A DNA stretch of 64,000 nt from Duganella sp. BJB476 (GTDB lineage Bacteria > Pseudomonadota > Gammaproteobacteria > Burkholderiales > Burkholderiaceae_D), in assembly GCF_003416895.1 (NCBI RefSeq), contig NZ_QVIO01000002.1:1-64000 (forward strand). Direction: 5' to 3'. The translations under genes and the position numbers were made by a program. Below, piece after piece: positions 8,503-17,665 of the stretch. The first letter of the stretch is position 1; each line of letters starts with the position of its first letter. Below the pieces are notes generated by a model. It worked only from the letters and a program-made list of their open reading frames with translations. It had not been told where the DNA came from and searched no databases.

Positions 8503-8825
8503 GAGTGCGCCTTGTCGGCCTTGCCGTCGAGCTTGTCCTCGATGCGCTCCAGTTTCCCGAAGACCGCATCAATCGAACGGCTCACCTGGGACATCGCGGC
8601 GCCCAGGTCGTTTTTTGTGCTGAAGTTCTCGGCAGCATGCAGCTTGTATTCGGCCAAGCGCTGCTCCTGCATGGCATGGCGCTCCTGGCCTGCGCGCTCC
8701 AGTGTCGCCACGTCGGCGACTAGCTTGCGCAGCATCCACCACAGCACGAGGGCGAACGGCGTGACGAGCAGGCCGACGACCAACTCGATAATCAGGCGGA
8801 CCAGCTCGAAGGAATCTTTGTCCAT
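8499..8825 (-). CDS. membrane-anchored coiled-coil protein (holin or i-spanin like), 108 aa
   Basis: One N-terminal transmembrane helix (about residues 10-34, LIIELVVGLLVTPFALVLWW) followed by a long charged coiled coil (residues 36-105). This is the topology of inner-membrane spanins and of some small holins. It overlaps the endolysin start by ATGA and the preceding gene by TGATG, so it belongs to the lysis cassette. Confidence 0.65.
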   Translation of the reverse strand: MDKDSFELVRLIIELVVGLLVTPFALVLWWMLRKLVADVATLERAGQERHAMQEQRLAEYKLHAAENFSTKNDLGAAMSQVSRSIDAVFGKLERIEDKLDGKADKAHS

Positions 8826-9358
8826 CAGGCCTCCTGCGCGTGGTGGATCACCTCAGCACCGGAGAACTGGTAGCCCTCCACCATGTACTTCTGCGCCAGC
8901 CAGATCGGCTCGGGCAGCATGTGCACGCCCTCGTCCTTGCCGGTGTGGTACTGCTTGCCCAGCAGCCGGCCATTGACGGTCATGTCGTCTACGAACAGAT
9001 ACGGGTCAACCGGTACCATGCGGCCGGATGCATCCGGCGCGGCGCCGGCGAAGAAGGCCTCCCAGTCGAAGGTCTGCGCATGCGGCCCCCACAGCCCGAA
9101 CTTGCAGTCATTCGAGAAGCGCGGCCAGTCGACACCCTCGGCGAAGCAGCGCTCGATCGGATAGTGGTGGGCCTCCAGTGGGCCCAGGTCGGCCGCGGTG
9201 AGGCTGGACAGCCAGCACTTGCCGCCCTCGCGCTCGATCAGCGCCAGGCGCGTGCGCGTGAAGAGCGCCGATGCCGCGCCGCGCGGATCATGGCCTGGGA
9301 TGTTGTACTCGACGGCCAGTGTCTCGCGCTGCTCGTGATCTTGCGTTACAGCTATCAT
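8825..9358 (-). CDS. hypothetical phage protein with HNH-like N-terminus, 177 aa
   Basis: Contains GGKCWLSSLTAADLGPLEAH, which resembles the first half of an HNH/zinc-finger nuclease (a cysteine, then a His-His pair). The second half of such a motif is not clear, so activity is doubtful. The rest is an aromatic-rich domain (KFGLWGPHAQTFDWEAFF). It lies between the fibre genes and the lysis cassette and overlaps the latter by TGATG. Function unknown. Confidence 0.6.
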   Translation of the reverse strand: MIAVTQDHEQRETLAVEYNIPGHDPRGAASALFTRTRLALIEREGGKCWLSSLTAADLGPLEAHHYPIERCFAEGVDWPRFSNDCKFGLWGPHAQTFDWEAFFAGAAPDASGRMVPVDPYLFVDDMTVNGRLLGKQYHTGKDEGVHMLPEPIWLAQKYMVEGYQFSGAEVIHHAQEA

Positions 9359-9376
9359 GGATTTTTCTCCAGACGT

Positions 9377-9399
9377 AAAAAAACCCGCCGGAGCGGGTT
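9377..9399 (-). terminator. intrinsic terminator for leftward transcript
   Basis: On the minus strand, stem AACCCGC, loop TCCG, stem GCGGGTT, then a run of T. It lies after the stop of the fibre-associated gene (9430) and before the lysis cassette, so it would separate tail from lysis transcription unless antiterminated. The same hairpin recurs at 19387-19409 and, slightly changed, near 25350. Confidence 0.75.
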
Positions 9400-9429
9400 C
9401 GATGGGGATGAGTATGAGGATGGTTAAAA

Positions 9430-9882
9430 TCAGGTCGGCCAGGTCATGGCGGGCATCAGCGTGAGCAGTTCGGACACTGTCGGAGCAGCACGCGTACCAG
9501 CTTGGACCTCAGCCAGGATGGAATACGCCGCCGCCCACACGCAGTCGCGCCAGGCGACGCATGCCAGCGCCTCGTCCTTGAATGTGGCATTGGTGCTGGT
9601 GGCGTAGGTGCATGCCGAGATGATGCCGTAGTAGCGCCGCGTCTTGGCCTCGTCATCCAGCATCGCCTGGATGGCAGCAGTGCACTGCTCAATCGTGATC
9701 GACGGGACAGGAGGTGCGCCGATCAGTTCGATTCCATTCCGCGCGGCATTGGCGCGGAAAAGGGTCCAGTTGGCGCGCTGTTCCGAAGTAACCTCGATGA
9801 AGCATTCAGCATGCTCGGGCGCCAGATCCTGGCTATAGCTGCCAGTAAGTGCGCCATCTGGCGCGTAGGTTACATATTCCAT
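9430..9882 (-). CDS. tail-fibre-associated protein, 150 aa
   Basis: Start set at 9882 (MEYVTYAPDGAL), which overlaps the fibre stop codon (TAATG) and drops a short unsupported extension. The C-terminal half has the cysteine/tryptophan-rich stretch FKDEALACVAWRDCVWAAAY, a pattern seen in short proteins encoded next to phage fibres. A fibre-assembly or chaperone role is inferred from position. Confidence 0.65.
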   Translation of the reverse strand: MEYVTYAPDGALTGSYSQDLAPEHAECFIEVTSEQRANWTLFRANAARNGIELIGAPPVPSITIEQCTAAIQAMLDDEAKTRRYYGIISACTYATSTNATFKDEALACVAWRDCVWAAAYSILAEVQAGTRAAPTVSELLTLMPAMTWPT

Positions 9883-10706
9883 TATGCGACTTTCCAAAGC
9901 TGAAGCGATGAATAAACCTCAGTTCCCAGGGACGTTGCAGATCCAAGGCCGACTGATGAAACTGCTGATTGGGTATAGTGATTGAGCTTAATATCCTTCG
10001 TCGCAGAAATGGTAAATTTTCCCTCGACTCTGTTCCAGATCACAAAACTGCTTGAGCTGCCGGCATTGTTGTTGTCGCCAATCATGATGTCGGATGAGTC
10101 GGTATCATTCCGCAGAGTAAGGCGCGTAACACCCGTTTGGTTCGTCGGAGCCTTCGCGACGAATTCATATGTCCCAGCCGGCAGGGTAACCTTGTTGGCT
10201 GAGAGCGATGCGCCAGGGATGGTATTGGCGCCAACCACAGTATTCAGCGTTCGGACTTGGGTCGTTGTTGCCCCCGAAGACCCACCTGCTGTCCCGCTTG
10301 ATTGCTCTTCGCGTACGTGCAGATATGGGAACTGTCCGGCGGAAGCACATGACCAATGCGTCGGGTCTGCCGATGGATCGGTAGACCCGGTCACTCCAAC
10401 ATAGCAGCGATAGGTACGGCCGTCGGCTGGGCTATATCGAACGTTTCCTGCAACATAGGTGCCAGCTGCCCAAGCAGGAGCGTTCACAGCAGCGATTGCA
10501 GCCGCTGACTGCGCGCTTGCGATCACGGAGTTGTTATAGGCATCGACCGCATTGTTGTAGGTTACGCTGCCAAGTGCGTTGAGCTGACTGCGAAAATTAG
10601 GCTGCGCGGCAACCCAATTATCCCCATCGGTCGGAAAGGTTGCGGGACTGGAAGTGGACGGCGGCGTAGGCAGAGCGTCAACTGGGGTAGGAGCTGTCTG
10701 GGACAT
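9882..10706 (-). CDS. tail fibre protein with chitin-binding-like module, 274 aa
   Basis: The N-terminal part is proline/threonine-rich and resembles fibre attachment regions. At about residues 78-120 a carbohydrate-binding-type module is visible (WAAGTYVAGNVRYSPADGRT, then DPTHWS), like the CBM5/12 fold. The C-terminal half is a strand-rich serine/threonine domain ending SLQLWKVA, consistent with a receptor-binding head. It directly follows another tail protein, with no gap. Confidence 0.75.
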   Translation of the reverse strand: MSQTAPTPVDALPTPPSTSSPATFPTDGDNWVAAQPNFRSQLNALGSVTYNNAVDAYNNSVIASAQSAAAIAAVNAPAWAAGTYVAGNVRYSPADGRTYRCYVGVTGSTDPSADPTHWSCASAGQFPYLHVREEQSSGTAGGSSGATTTQVRTLNTVVGANTIPGASLSANKVTLPAGTYEFVAKAPTNQTGVTRLTLRNDTDSSDIMIGDNNNAGSSSSFVIWNRVEGKFTISATKDIKLNHYTQSAVSSVGLGSATSLGTEVYSSLQLWKVA

Positions 10707-11771
10707 TTAAACTTCCTCTAATTCTAAAGAGATGATGGCGAAATCTGGGTACTGCAAATTGATCGTGAAGCGACGGTAGAAGCCCAGGATCAGCAATGCC
10801 TCGAAATATTCTTGGGTATCGTCGTCCAGGCCTGCCCAGACCGCTGTCGAACCATTCAATGAATCGCGCAAGCTGCGCGCCTGATTGACGAATTTCTTGT
10901 CCAGCCAAATACTTGAGATGGTCTTGGGGACGTTTCGACTTGGAATAAGAGTGGCGGTCCCGTCAGTGGTACGGTCGACCGTAGAGAAATTCAACGCGTC
11001 CGATTCTGCGGAATATTGCACATCGCCTATATCCACTTGCATGCCCATTACGCAAGCGCCACAGGCGACATTTCCAGTCAAGTTCGTCAGAGTGATAGTT
11101 ATTACCCCATTGGAATATGGCGGAATATCAAACACCACGAGGCTGTTTTGCGTTTTGAATGGAGCGAAGTAGTAGTCGTACCAGTTGGCCACATATCGCA
11201 AATTCAGATTGACGGTCTTGGAGTATTGCGTCACCCCAGCAACTGTCACCGTGATCGTGGCCGAGGTTGCCGAAAGACCAAGAAGCGCCAAGGAGTCGAT
11301 TCGCACCCCAGGCGTGATTGTGGCTGTGAGCGTGCCGGCCGGGACCGTCGTCGCCGTGTTTCGCAACGTGTCAAACATCGCCCATGGATTCGTCGGGCCG
11401 ATCGCTTTCCACTTCGCGCCATCGGACAGCACGTTGCCGACATTACCCCCGATCAGTGATTCATAGACCAGGTGTGCGACGTTGTCGATGACACGATCAG
11501 CAAGAGCATAGGTGGTGCCGCCGGCATAGACCTGATAAGTCGTTCCAATGCTCACCCACCAAGTAGGAGAGCTGGCCGGTGCGTGACCGGTATTGGAGCC
11601 CTGGAGCGACTTGTAGATCGTGATCAATCCGGCGGCACCAGCCACGCCAGCGGTTGCGTTCAGCGCATAGGTGGTGCCGCCGGCATATAGGGCCGGCGCC
11701 GTCTCCACTGCGCTCGTGCTTGTCAGCATGGCGTCGGTAATCGCCAGCGGCGGGATAACTTTCATGCTCAT
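10707..11771 (-). CDS. tail tip or fibre structural protein, 354 aa
   Basis: Directly after the tape measure gene, with an ATGA overlap, the position of distal tail proteins. The sequence is beta-rich with repeated YAGGTTYAL-type motifs near residues 29 and 82, and a C-terminal domain ending in RFTINLQYPDFAIISLELEE. No lambda L/K/I/J homology is seen, so this may be the main tail-tip component. The family is not recognised with certainty. Confidence 0.65.
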   Translation of the reverse strand: MSMKVIPPLAITDAMLTSTSAVETAPALYAGGTTYALNATAGVAGAAGLITIYKSLQGSNTGHAPASSPTWWVSIGTTYQVYAGGTTYALADRVIDNVAHLVYESLIGGNVGNVLSDGAKWKAIGPTNPWAMFDTLRNTATTVPAGTLTATITPGVRIDSLALLGLSATSATITVTVAGVTQYSKTVNLNLRYVANWYDYYFAPFKTQNSLVVFDIPPYSNGVITITLTNLTGNVACGACVMGMQVDIGDVQYSAESDALNFSTVDRTTDGTATLIPSRNVPKTISSIWLDKKFVNQARSLRDSLNGSTAVWAGLDDDTQEYFEALLILGFYRRFTINLQYPDFAIISLELEEV

Positions 11772-14700
11772 GTGGATGTCTTCAGAGAATTGCCGTCACG
11801 AGTGACGCGAGTCCAGATGTCGGCGGTTTTGCGGACGTGCTTCGTGTTTTCCACAGTGGCAGCGAGCACCTGGCGCAGCACGGCGGTGTTTTCCTTCACG
11901 GCCGCATCGCTAGAGCCGCCCCCCATCATTTCGCGCGTCTGGCTGGCGGTATAGATACGGGCTGGCTGGCTGAAGTGGGCCAACTCCGGCCCCTGCTCCC
12001 CAACCACCGACCAACCAGAAGCGATCCCGCCGCCAGCATGTGCGGGGAGACTCGCCAGGAAACTTTTCCATATGCCGGGAGCTGCTGCTGCGCTAGCGTC
12101 GGAAGATGCTGCCTCGGCGCTATTGCGTGCGATGACCGCCGCAAAGTCCCGCGCATACCCGATTCCACTTCCGTTGACAGCTTTGGACGCAGCCAGCAGC
12201 GCTGTTTCGGCAGCCTGCAAATGCGATGCATCTGCCGTGGAAAATTGCTGCTGGGCGGCGGCATATTGCTGCTTCGGAGACAGTGCGGACGAACTACCAA
12301 TCAGCAGCGTATCGTTCAAGGCGCGAAACGCTGCGGCGGCATTCGTCGCGGCAGTCATGCTGCTGGCAAGCGCATCGCCGAAGGATTGCGTGGCGGCTTT
12401 CGCATTGGCGATCGCGCCCGCCGCTTCCTGAGCTGCCCACAATTCCTGCGTGGCGCCCTGTAGTGCTGGGCTCAGCAGCGCCAAAGCTGCAGCATGCTGC
12501 TTCTGCAAGACGGCGGCCGCTCCGGCTTTGTCGCCGGTTGCGTCGTAGATTTGCGCCTGAACGGCCAACAGCGAGTTCGATTCCGTCAGCGCATCCTTCT
12601 TGGCCTGCTCGGCTGCCTGGGCGTCCCAAGTCGCCTGCGTTGCCGCAGCCAGTGCCGGCGTCAGACCGACCAACGCCGCGTTGTGCTGCTGTTCAAGCAC
12701 GGCAGCCGCTGCCGCTTTATCACCGGTGGCGGCGTACAGGCCGGCCAGCTGAGTCAGGATCGCGTTGTGCTCGGACGTGGCGTCGGCCATGGCCTTCTGC
12801 GCCGCCTGGGCGGCCCAGGTAGCTTGCGTGGCGGCTGATACCGCTGGCGTCAGGCCGACGAGGGCGGCTTGATGCTGTTGTTCCAGCACTGCGGCGGCAC
12901 CAACCTTGTCACCAGTGGCTGCATATAGATCCGCCAGCTGCGTTAGGACTGCATTGTGCTCAGTGGTAGCATCGGCGATTGCCTTCTGCGTTGCCTGCGC
13001 TGTCCATGTAGCCTCGGTTGCGGCAGCAAGCGCCGGCGTCAGGCCGACCAGCGCAGCCTGGTGCTGAGCAAGCAGGACGGCAGCTTGGCCGGCCTTGTCG
13101 CCGGTGGCCGCGTACATCTGCCCCTGCTGGTCGAGGATCGCTGCAGCTTCAGTCAGCGAGTCCTTCGCGGCCTGCGCCGCCTGCACTTGGTCGTACAGCG
13201 CCAAGTTGTGGCCATCGATCGCCGCGCGCGCCTTCGCCGCCAGCTGGGCCTGCGTCATGGTCAGGGCATCTAACTGGTCTTGCAGGCCCTTGCGCTCATC
13301 GGAAATTTCTTGCTCCGACTTGGTCAGGTCGACCGTGGCGGCATGGGTCTTCGCGAAGGCGTCAGCCAGCGCCAGGAGCGACGTGTATTGCTGCGCACCC
13401 GCGTCGGTGGCGAGCTTGCCGGAGTTGGCCAGGCCGAGCACATAGTCCTTGAATTGGTCTCGCGTGGTCAAGCTCTGCAGGCCCATGGCCGCCAGCTGGT
13501 CGGTGACATACTTTTGCACCGGCGCCAGTTGTTCCGACTTCGACAGGAAGTTCTGCGCGAACGAGTTCGTCTGGCTGTTCAGCTGGTCGATACCGCCCGC
13601 CAGCTCGATCAGGTGCTCGCGCGCGGCGATGCTGGCCATGCCAGTGGCGCCGAAAGTTGTGCTGGTCGCAGCCAGGATCGAGTCGAGCTTGGCGTAATCG
13701 CCAGCAATGCGCATCACGGTCTCGGCATAGCCCTCACCCACCTTGCGGAACTGGTCCATCTGCGGGAATGCGGCGGACGCAATATCGTCCATCGACTTCG
13801 AGATGACAGAGTTCAGCGCGTCGGTCAGCGCGGTACCGGTCAGGCCCTTGAGCGAGACCTTAGTGCTTTCCAGCGTCAGGCCGTCGATCACCTTGGTCAC
13901 ATCGGCGGCCGAACCGCCCAGCGCCACCGCAGCCACTTGCAGCGACTTGTCCAGGTTCGTGAAGATCAGGCCGAACTGCTTCGACAGCTCGTCGCTCAGC
14001 CCCTGCGTCTGCACCGAATTGCTGGTGCTCTTCGACAGCCCGAACCAGCTGGACTTCGTGGTGTCCACGCTGGCATACTGGTCGAAGCCATTGCCCGATT
14101 GCAGTCCGCGCACGCTGCCGCCGTACTGGAGGCCGGAGTCGACGATGCTGGTCGATGTCTTGCCCCACAGCGAGGTAACCTTTCCGAGGACGCCACCAAT
14201 TAGAGGGATTGCGCCCACGATGCTTTGAACGGTTCCCGCGATTCCGCCCAGGCCACTCGTCCCCGTGGCAATGCCCATGTTGGTGCCATCGGTGAGGCCC
14301 GGCGTGCGCACGACCAGGTTGGTCAGGCCAACCATTGAAGCCTCGATCGCCTGCAACGATGTCAGCATGCCCTGGTTGATCGGGACCAACAGGTCGGAGT
14401 TTGCCGACATCTGCTCGATTGAGCGGCGCACCGAATCCGACTTCGCGGAGCTGTCGCCGAACACGGAGCCGCTGCCCTGCGTTTTCTGCACGTCGGCGGC
14501 CGACTGCCCGCCACCACCGCCTCCGCCGCCGCTGAGCGCAACGCCCAGGCCGGTCACGATGGCCGCCATGGCTGCCATACGGACGAACGCCGTGTACGGG
14601 TCGCCCTCGCCCTGCGTCAGCACCGCATTCACGCCCTTGACGAGACTCAGCGCAATCTCAGCCCCTTGAAGCATCACTGTGGCCGCGTGCATGGCTTGGT

Positions 14701-17254
14701 AGCCGCGCGAACCCTCGGCGAAGAAACCCTGCGCGGCGGACGTCACGCCGGCATAGCCCTGGATCTGCGACTGGGCAGATTGACGGTTCAACTCATCTAT
14801 TTCCCGTAACTTTGTCGGGTCGCCGTCTTTCTTCGTGGCTGCAATAGCCAGATCTTTATTGATCTGAAGTTGATGGGCGGCATTGTCAGCATAAGCCTTG
14901 AACATACCGCCCGCCGCCTTGCCGGCGGAACCGAATGCGCTGGTCAGTGCCTCTGAAATGCTGGTGCCAACATTCTTCCAGTCTTTAATTGTTTGATCGG
15001 CCAATTTCTTAGAAACTTCAAGATCATGCGCCACCGCCTCGGCCGCCGCAGCTTCGCCATTCAGGCCAGCCAGGATCTTGCGACGAGCAATCTCATCGTC
15101 AAGCTGGCTCAGACGAATCGCGTACGCCGCCCGCGATTTCTCATCCAGGTCCCATCGCTGCATTCCGGTTCGCAGGAAGTCGGCATCAGCCGCCATCTGC
15201 TCGGTATCGCTGCTGACAGCGGCCTGGCGAACGAGTTCAATTTGCTCCTTCGTCTTGCCGATTTCAGCATTATGCAAACGCTGTTTGGCGATCTGTTCAT
15301 CGAGCTTCTTTATTTCCGCGTCGCCGCCGGAAATCATTGCCTTGATCATTGCGTCGTAGGATTTTTTCTCGTCCTCCAGGGGCGTGACAGTATCGCCGCC
15401 GGCGGTGTTGCGCATTTCATCCAAAAACTTCTGGTGCGCCGCCGCGATCTGGTCGTATTTCGTTTTGGCCGCAGCCACTTCCTCGGGGTTCTTTGCGTGC
15501 GCCGCAGCTGCTTGCAGGAGCGATGACTCCTTCGCAAAGGCAATTGCCTCGGAGGCAATGTATTCAGCGCGCGCATTGGTGCGACCGGCGAGGAAGTCTT
15601 CGTCAGACGTGCCGAAATTCGTGTGGAAACGGGTGAGCATGCTGATACGCGCGTCATAGATCGACTTTTCGCCATCCAGCATGGCCTTGGCATTATTCAG
15701 GCCATTCTCCAGCACCTTCGCGCGGTCATCGGAACCCTTCTCGACATATTTGGCGTTCGAGGCAGCGACCAGGCGCGCAACGTTGTCGGCCGTCTCCACG
15801 ATCGCCTTGCCATTGGCGACGGCGTTGGCATTGACGAGGGCGGCATCCTTGCGGATCTTGGCCTCAGCGTCTGCACGCAGCTCATCGCGGGTCTTCAGGC
15901 CAACCTTGATCTGATCCAGGTCCTTTTGGGCCGCGACGGCCTTCATGTTCGCGAGGTCGCGCTCCTGCTTGGCAGAAGCGTCGATTTCCGCCTTGTTCGA
16001 TTGGGCAATCAAATCATGAACGATCTTGCGCTGCGCCTCAATTTCAGCTCGAATATTGTTGCCGGGCCCGGAGTCGGCGGTACCGTTCGCAGTCATTCGA
16101 CGCATTTTGTCCTGCAATTCGTTCAGCTTCGCGACCTGCGATGCAACCTTCTCATCAATGGTAGGGAATGCGAACTTGCGCATCGACTCCGACGCGGCGT
16201 CAAGGATCATGGTCCAGCCCTGCGCGTTCTTCTGCCAGTAGCTGAGGTGCTTCGCATTCTCGTCCAGGCCGGCGTTCATCAGATGCATCGCCTCGATGAC
16301 GGCCTGCTGGGAATGCCCCTCCTTGTCCAGGGTGGCGATGTGCTCATACTGGGCGGCGTTGAGGAAGTGATACGACTTGTTCGCGGTCTCGGCCCAGGCT
16401 GTCACGCCATTACTCATGCCGTCGAAGAACTTGACGACATCCTCCGATGACTTGCCTGTCAGGCGCGCGAACTGCAGCGCACTTTCACCGGTGGCCAGCA
16501 TAGCGCCGGAGGTGAAGTGTCCGGTTGCAGCCAGGCCTTCCAGGACTTCGGTGGCTTTGCGCACACCGCCGGTGGCTGATGATTGGATGCTGGTAGCCAT
16601 CGAATTCAGACTGTCTCGCGTGGCGCCGGCGAAGTTACCGGTGAGCTGGATCGACTTATTGAACCCATCGATCTCGTCGTGCATCTTGTACAGCTCGTAG
16701 CCGGTCAGGGCAACTACGGCGGCTAGGGCGCCGAGGGTCAACCCGGCGGCAGAAAACAGAAGTGAAGCGGCGTTCGTGCGCTCCGCGAGCACGAGCAGCG
16801 AGCCGCCAAACTTGGAGTAATTCCCCTGGCTCATCTCATGCGCGAGCACGATCAGCTCGCGACGCGCGCCGGCGGTCGACAAGCTAAATTGTTCGGTGTG
16901 GGCACCGGCCTTCTTCGCTTCTTCGCCATAGGCCGAGGCAGCGTCCTTCATACCGGTGAGACGGGCATTCAGAGCCTGAACCTCGCCGCCGACGCCAGCC
17001 AGGTTTGCCTTGTACTGGACCAACTGCTGATCGGTCATGCCGAAGGTAGCGATCTGCTCTTTCAGGGTGGCGATCAGCGCCTTCCCTGCGGCGTTGACGT
17101 TTCCTGTGGACGTGGTGACGCCAGCCCACGCATTGGTCATTTCCTGTGCCGACTGCTTGACGGTCGCAGTGGTGCCGGCTAGATCGGATTTCAGATCGGC
17201 GGTGTTCGCCGACAAATTCACGATCAACTGACCGACTGTAACTGCACCTGGCAT
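11768..17254 (-). CDS. tail tape measure protein, 1828 aa
   Basis: Sets tail length and is probably injected with the DNA. The N-terminal part resembles lambda-type tape measures (about residues 1-330), with hydrophobic helices near 160-190 (SLLFSAAGLTLGALAAVVAL). Long alpha-helical coiled coil follows, with a glycine-rich linker near 920, then four 63-aa tandem repeats (12380-13135). The length suggests a long siphovirus tail. It follows the tail chaperone genes, as usual, and overlaps the next gene by ATGA. Confidence 0.95.
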   Translation of the reverse strand: MPGAVTVGQLIVNLSANTADLKSDLAGTTATVKQSAQEMTNAWAGVTTSTGNVNAAGKALIATLKEQIATFGMTDQQLVQYKANLAGVGGEVQALNARLTGMKDAASAYGEEAKKAGAHTEQFSLSTAGARRELIVLAHEMSQGNYSKFGGSLLVLAERTNAASLLFSAAGLTLGALAAVVALTGYELYKMHDEIDGFNKSIQLTGNFAGATRDSLNSMATSIQSSATGGVRKATEVLEGLAATGHFTSGAMLATGESALQFARLTGKSSEDVVKFFDGMSNGVTAWAETANKSYHFLNAAQYEHIATLDKEGHSQQAVIEAMHLMNAGLDENAKHLSYWQKNAQGWTMILDAASESMRKFAFPTIDEKVASQVAKLNELQDKMRRMTANGTADSGPGNNIRAEIEAQRKIVHDLIAQSNKAEIDASAKQERDLANMKAVAAQKDLDQIKVGLKTRDELRADAEAKIRKDAALVNANAVANGKAIVETADNVARLVAASNAKYVEKGSDDRAKVLENGLNNAKAMLDGEKSIYDARISMLTRFHTNFGTSDEDFLAGRTNARAEYIASEAIAFAKESSLLQAAAAHAKNPEEVAAAKTKYDQIAAAHQKFLDEMRNTAGGDTVTPLEDEKKSYDAMIKAMISGGDAEIKKLDEQIAKQRLHNAEIGKTKEQIELVRQAAVSSDTEQMAADADFLRTGMQRWDLDEKSRAAYAIRLSQLDDEIARRKILAGLNGEAAAAEAVAHDLEVSKKLADQTIKDWKNVGTSISEALTSAFGSAGKAAGGMFKAYADNAAHQLQINKDLAIAATKKDGDPTKLREIDELNRQSAQSQIQGYAGVTSAAQGFFAEGSRGYQAMHAATVMLQGAEIALSLVKGVNAVLTQGEGDPYTAFVRMAAMAAIVTGLGVALSGGGGGGGGQSAADVQKTQGSGSVFGDSSAKSDSVRRSIEQMSANSDLLVPINQGMLTSLQAIEASMVGLTNLVVRTPGLTDGTNMGIATGTSGLGGIAGTVQSIVGAIPLIGGVLGKVTSLWGKTSTSIVDSGLQYGGSVRGLQSGNGFDQYASVDTTKSSWFGLSKSTSNSVQTQGLSDELSKQFGLIFTNLDKSLQVAAVALGGSAADVTKVIDGLTLESTKVSLKGLTGTALTDALNSVISKSMDDIASAAFPQMDQFRKVGEGYAETVMRIAGDYAKLDSILAATSTTFGATGMASIAAREHLIELAGGIDQLNSQTNSFAQNFLSKSEQLAPVQKYVTDQLAAMGLQSLTTRDQFKDYVLGLANSGKLATDAGAQQYTSLLALADAFAKTHAATVDLTKSEQEISDERKGLQDQLDALTMTQAQLAAKARAAIDGHNLALYDQVQAAQAAKDSLTEAAAILDQQGQMYAATGDKAGQAAVLLAQHQAALVGLTPALAAATEATWTAQATQKAIADATTEHNAVLTQLADLYAATGDKVGAAAVLEQQHQAALVGLTPAVSAATQATWAAQAAQKAMADATSEHNAILTQLAGLYAATGDKAAAAAVLEQQHNAALVGLTPALAAATQATWDAQAAEQAKKDALTESNSLLAVQAQIYDATGDKAGAAAVLQKQHAAALALLSPALQGATQELWAAQEAAGAIANAKAATQSFGDALASSMTAATNAAAAFRALNDTLLIGSSSALSPKQQYAAAQQQFSTADASHLQAAETALLAASKAVNGSGIGYARDFAAVIARNSAEAASSDASAAAAPGIWKSFLASLPAHAGGGIASGWSVVGEQGPELAHFSQPARIYTASQTREMMGGGSSDAAVKENTAVLRQVLAATVENTKHVRKTADIWTRVTRDGNSLKTST
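12380..13135 (-). repeat. four 189-bp (63-aa) tandem repeats in the tape measure gene
   Basis: Each unit carries a version of LYAATGDKxGAAAVLEQQH followed by AALVGLTPALAAATQATW. The in-frame spacing is 189 bp, with copies at about 13135, 12946, 12757 and 12568 (5' ends). In a tape measure protein, gain or loss of a unit would change tail length by a fixed step. Confidence 0.85.
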
Positions 17255-17299
17255 ACCGTACTCCCAATGAAAAAGGCCGGCCGGAATAAACCGGGCGGC

Positions 17300-17665
17300 C
17301 TACTTTTGCGCTGCGCGCCATGTGTTGAGCGCCGCGCGCTCCATCACCTTTACGCCCTGAAAAACCTCTGTGACCTGCTTTTTCTTGACGCCGGCCGTCG
17401 CCAACTCCAGCTGGAACGTCGTGAAGTCCAGGCCATCGCGCTGCGGCTCCATGCCGGGAATCCAGCGCCACTGCGTCGACATCGACATGAAAATACTGAA
17501 GGTCCGGGCGTTTTCCGGCCAGACTTCGAACTGCTCTGGCTCGTCGTCCTGGCCGACCCATTCCGCCGCTATGTCAGGGTCGACCCCGAACAGCGCGAGA
17601 TCATCTTCGGCGCCGGCGCTGTCATCCTTACCGCCGCGCGCCCAGAACGCGGCGGCGTCGGCTAG
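17300..17665 (-). CDS. tail assembly chaperone, frameshift-encoded (T-like) part, DUF1799-like
   Basis: Open in the -1 frame relative to the upstream chaperone gene. It continues from the slippery site as KKLADAAAFWARGGKD and runs to the stop at 17300. It contains VWPENARTFSIFMSMSTQWR and a C-terminal VMERAALNTWRAA, the layout of DUF1799 tail chaperones. Only ATGs well inside the domain exist (for example 17488), so expression as a fusion with the upstream protein is far more likely than independent initiation. The fusion product would resemble lambda gpGT. Confidence 0.8.
   Translation of the reverse strand, partial: LADAAAFWARGGKDDSAGAEDDLALFGVDPDIAAEWVGQDDEPEQFEVWPENARTFSIFMSMSTQWRWIPGMEPQRDGLDFTTFQLELATAGVKKKQVTEVFQGVKVMERAALNTWRAAQK

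Noticed and set aside
12380..13135. possible DGR-like repeat cassette in the tape measure gene
   Set aside because: Differences among the four repeats are not restricted to adenines and the copies are in-frame tandem protein repeats.
15623..16450. 275-aa plus-strand open frame within the tape measure gene
   Set aside because: Antisense shadow of a GC-rich coding region; no ribosome-binding site and unlikely composition.
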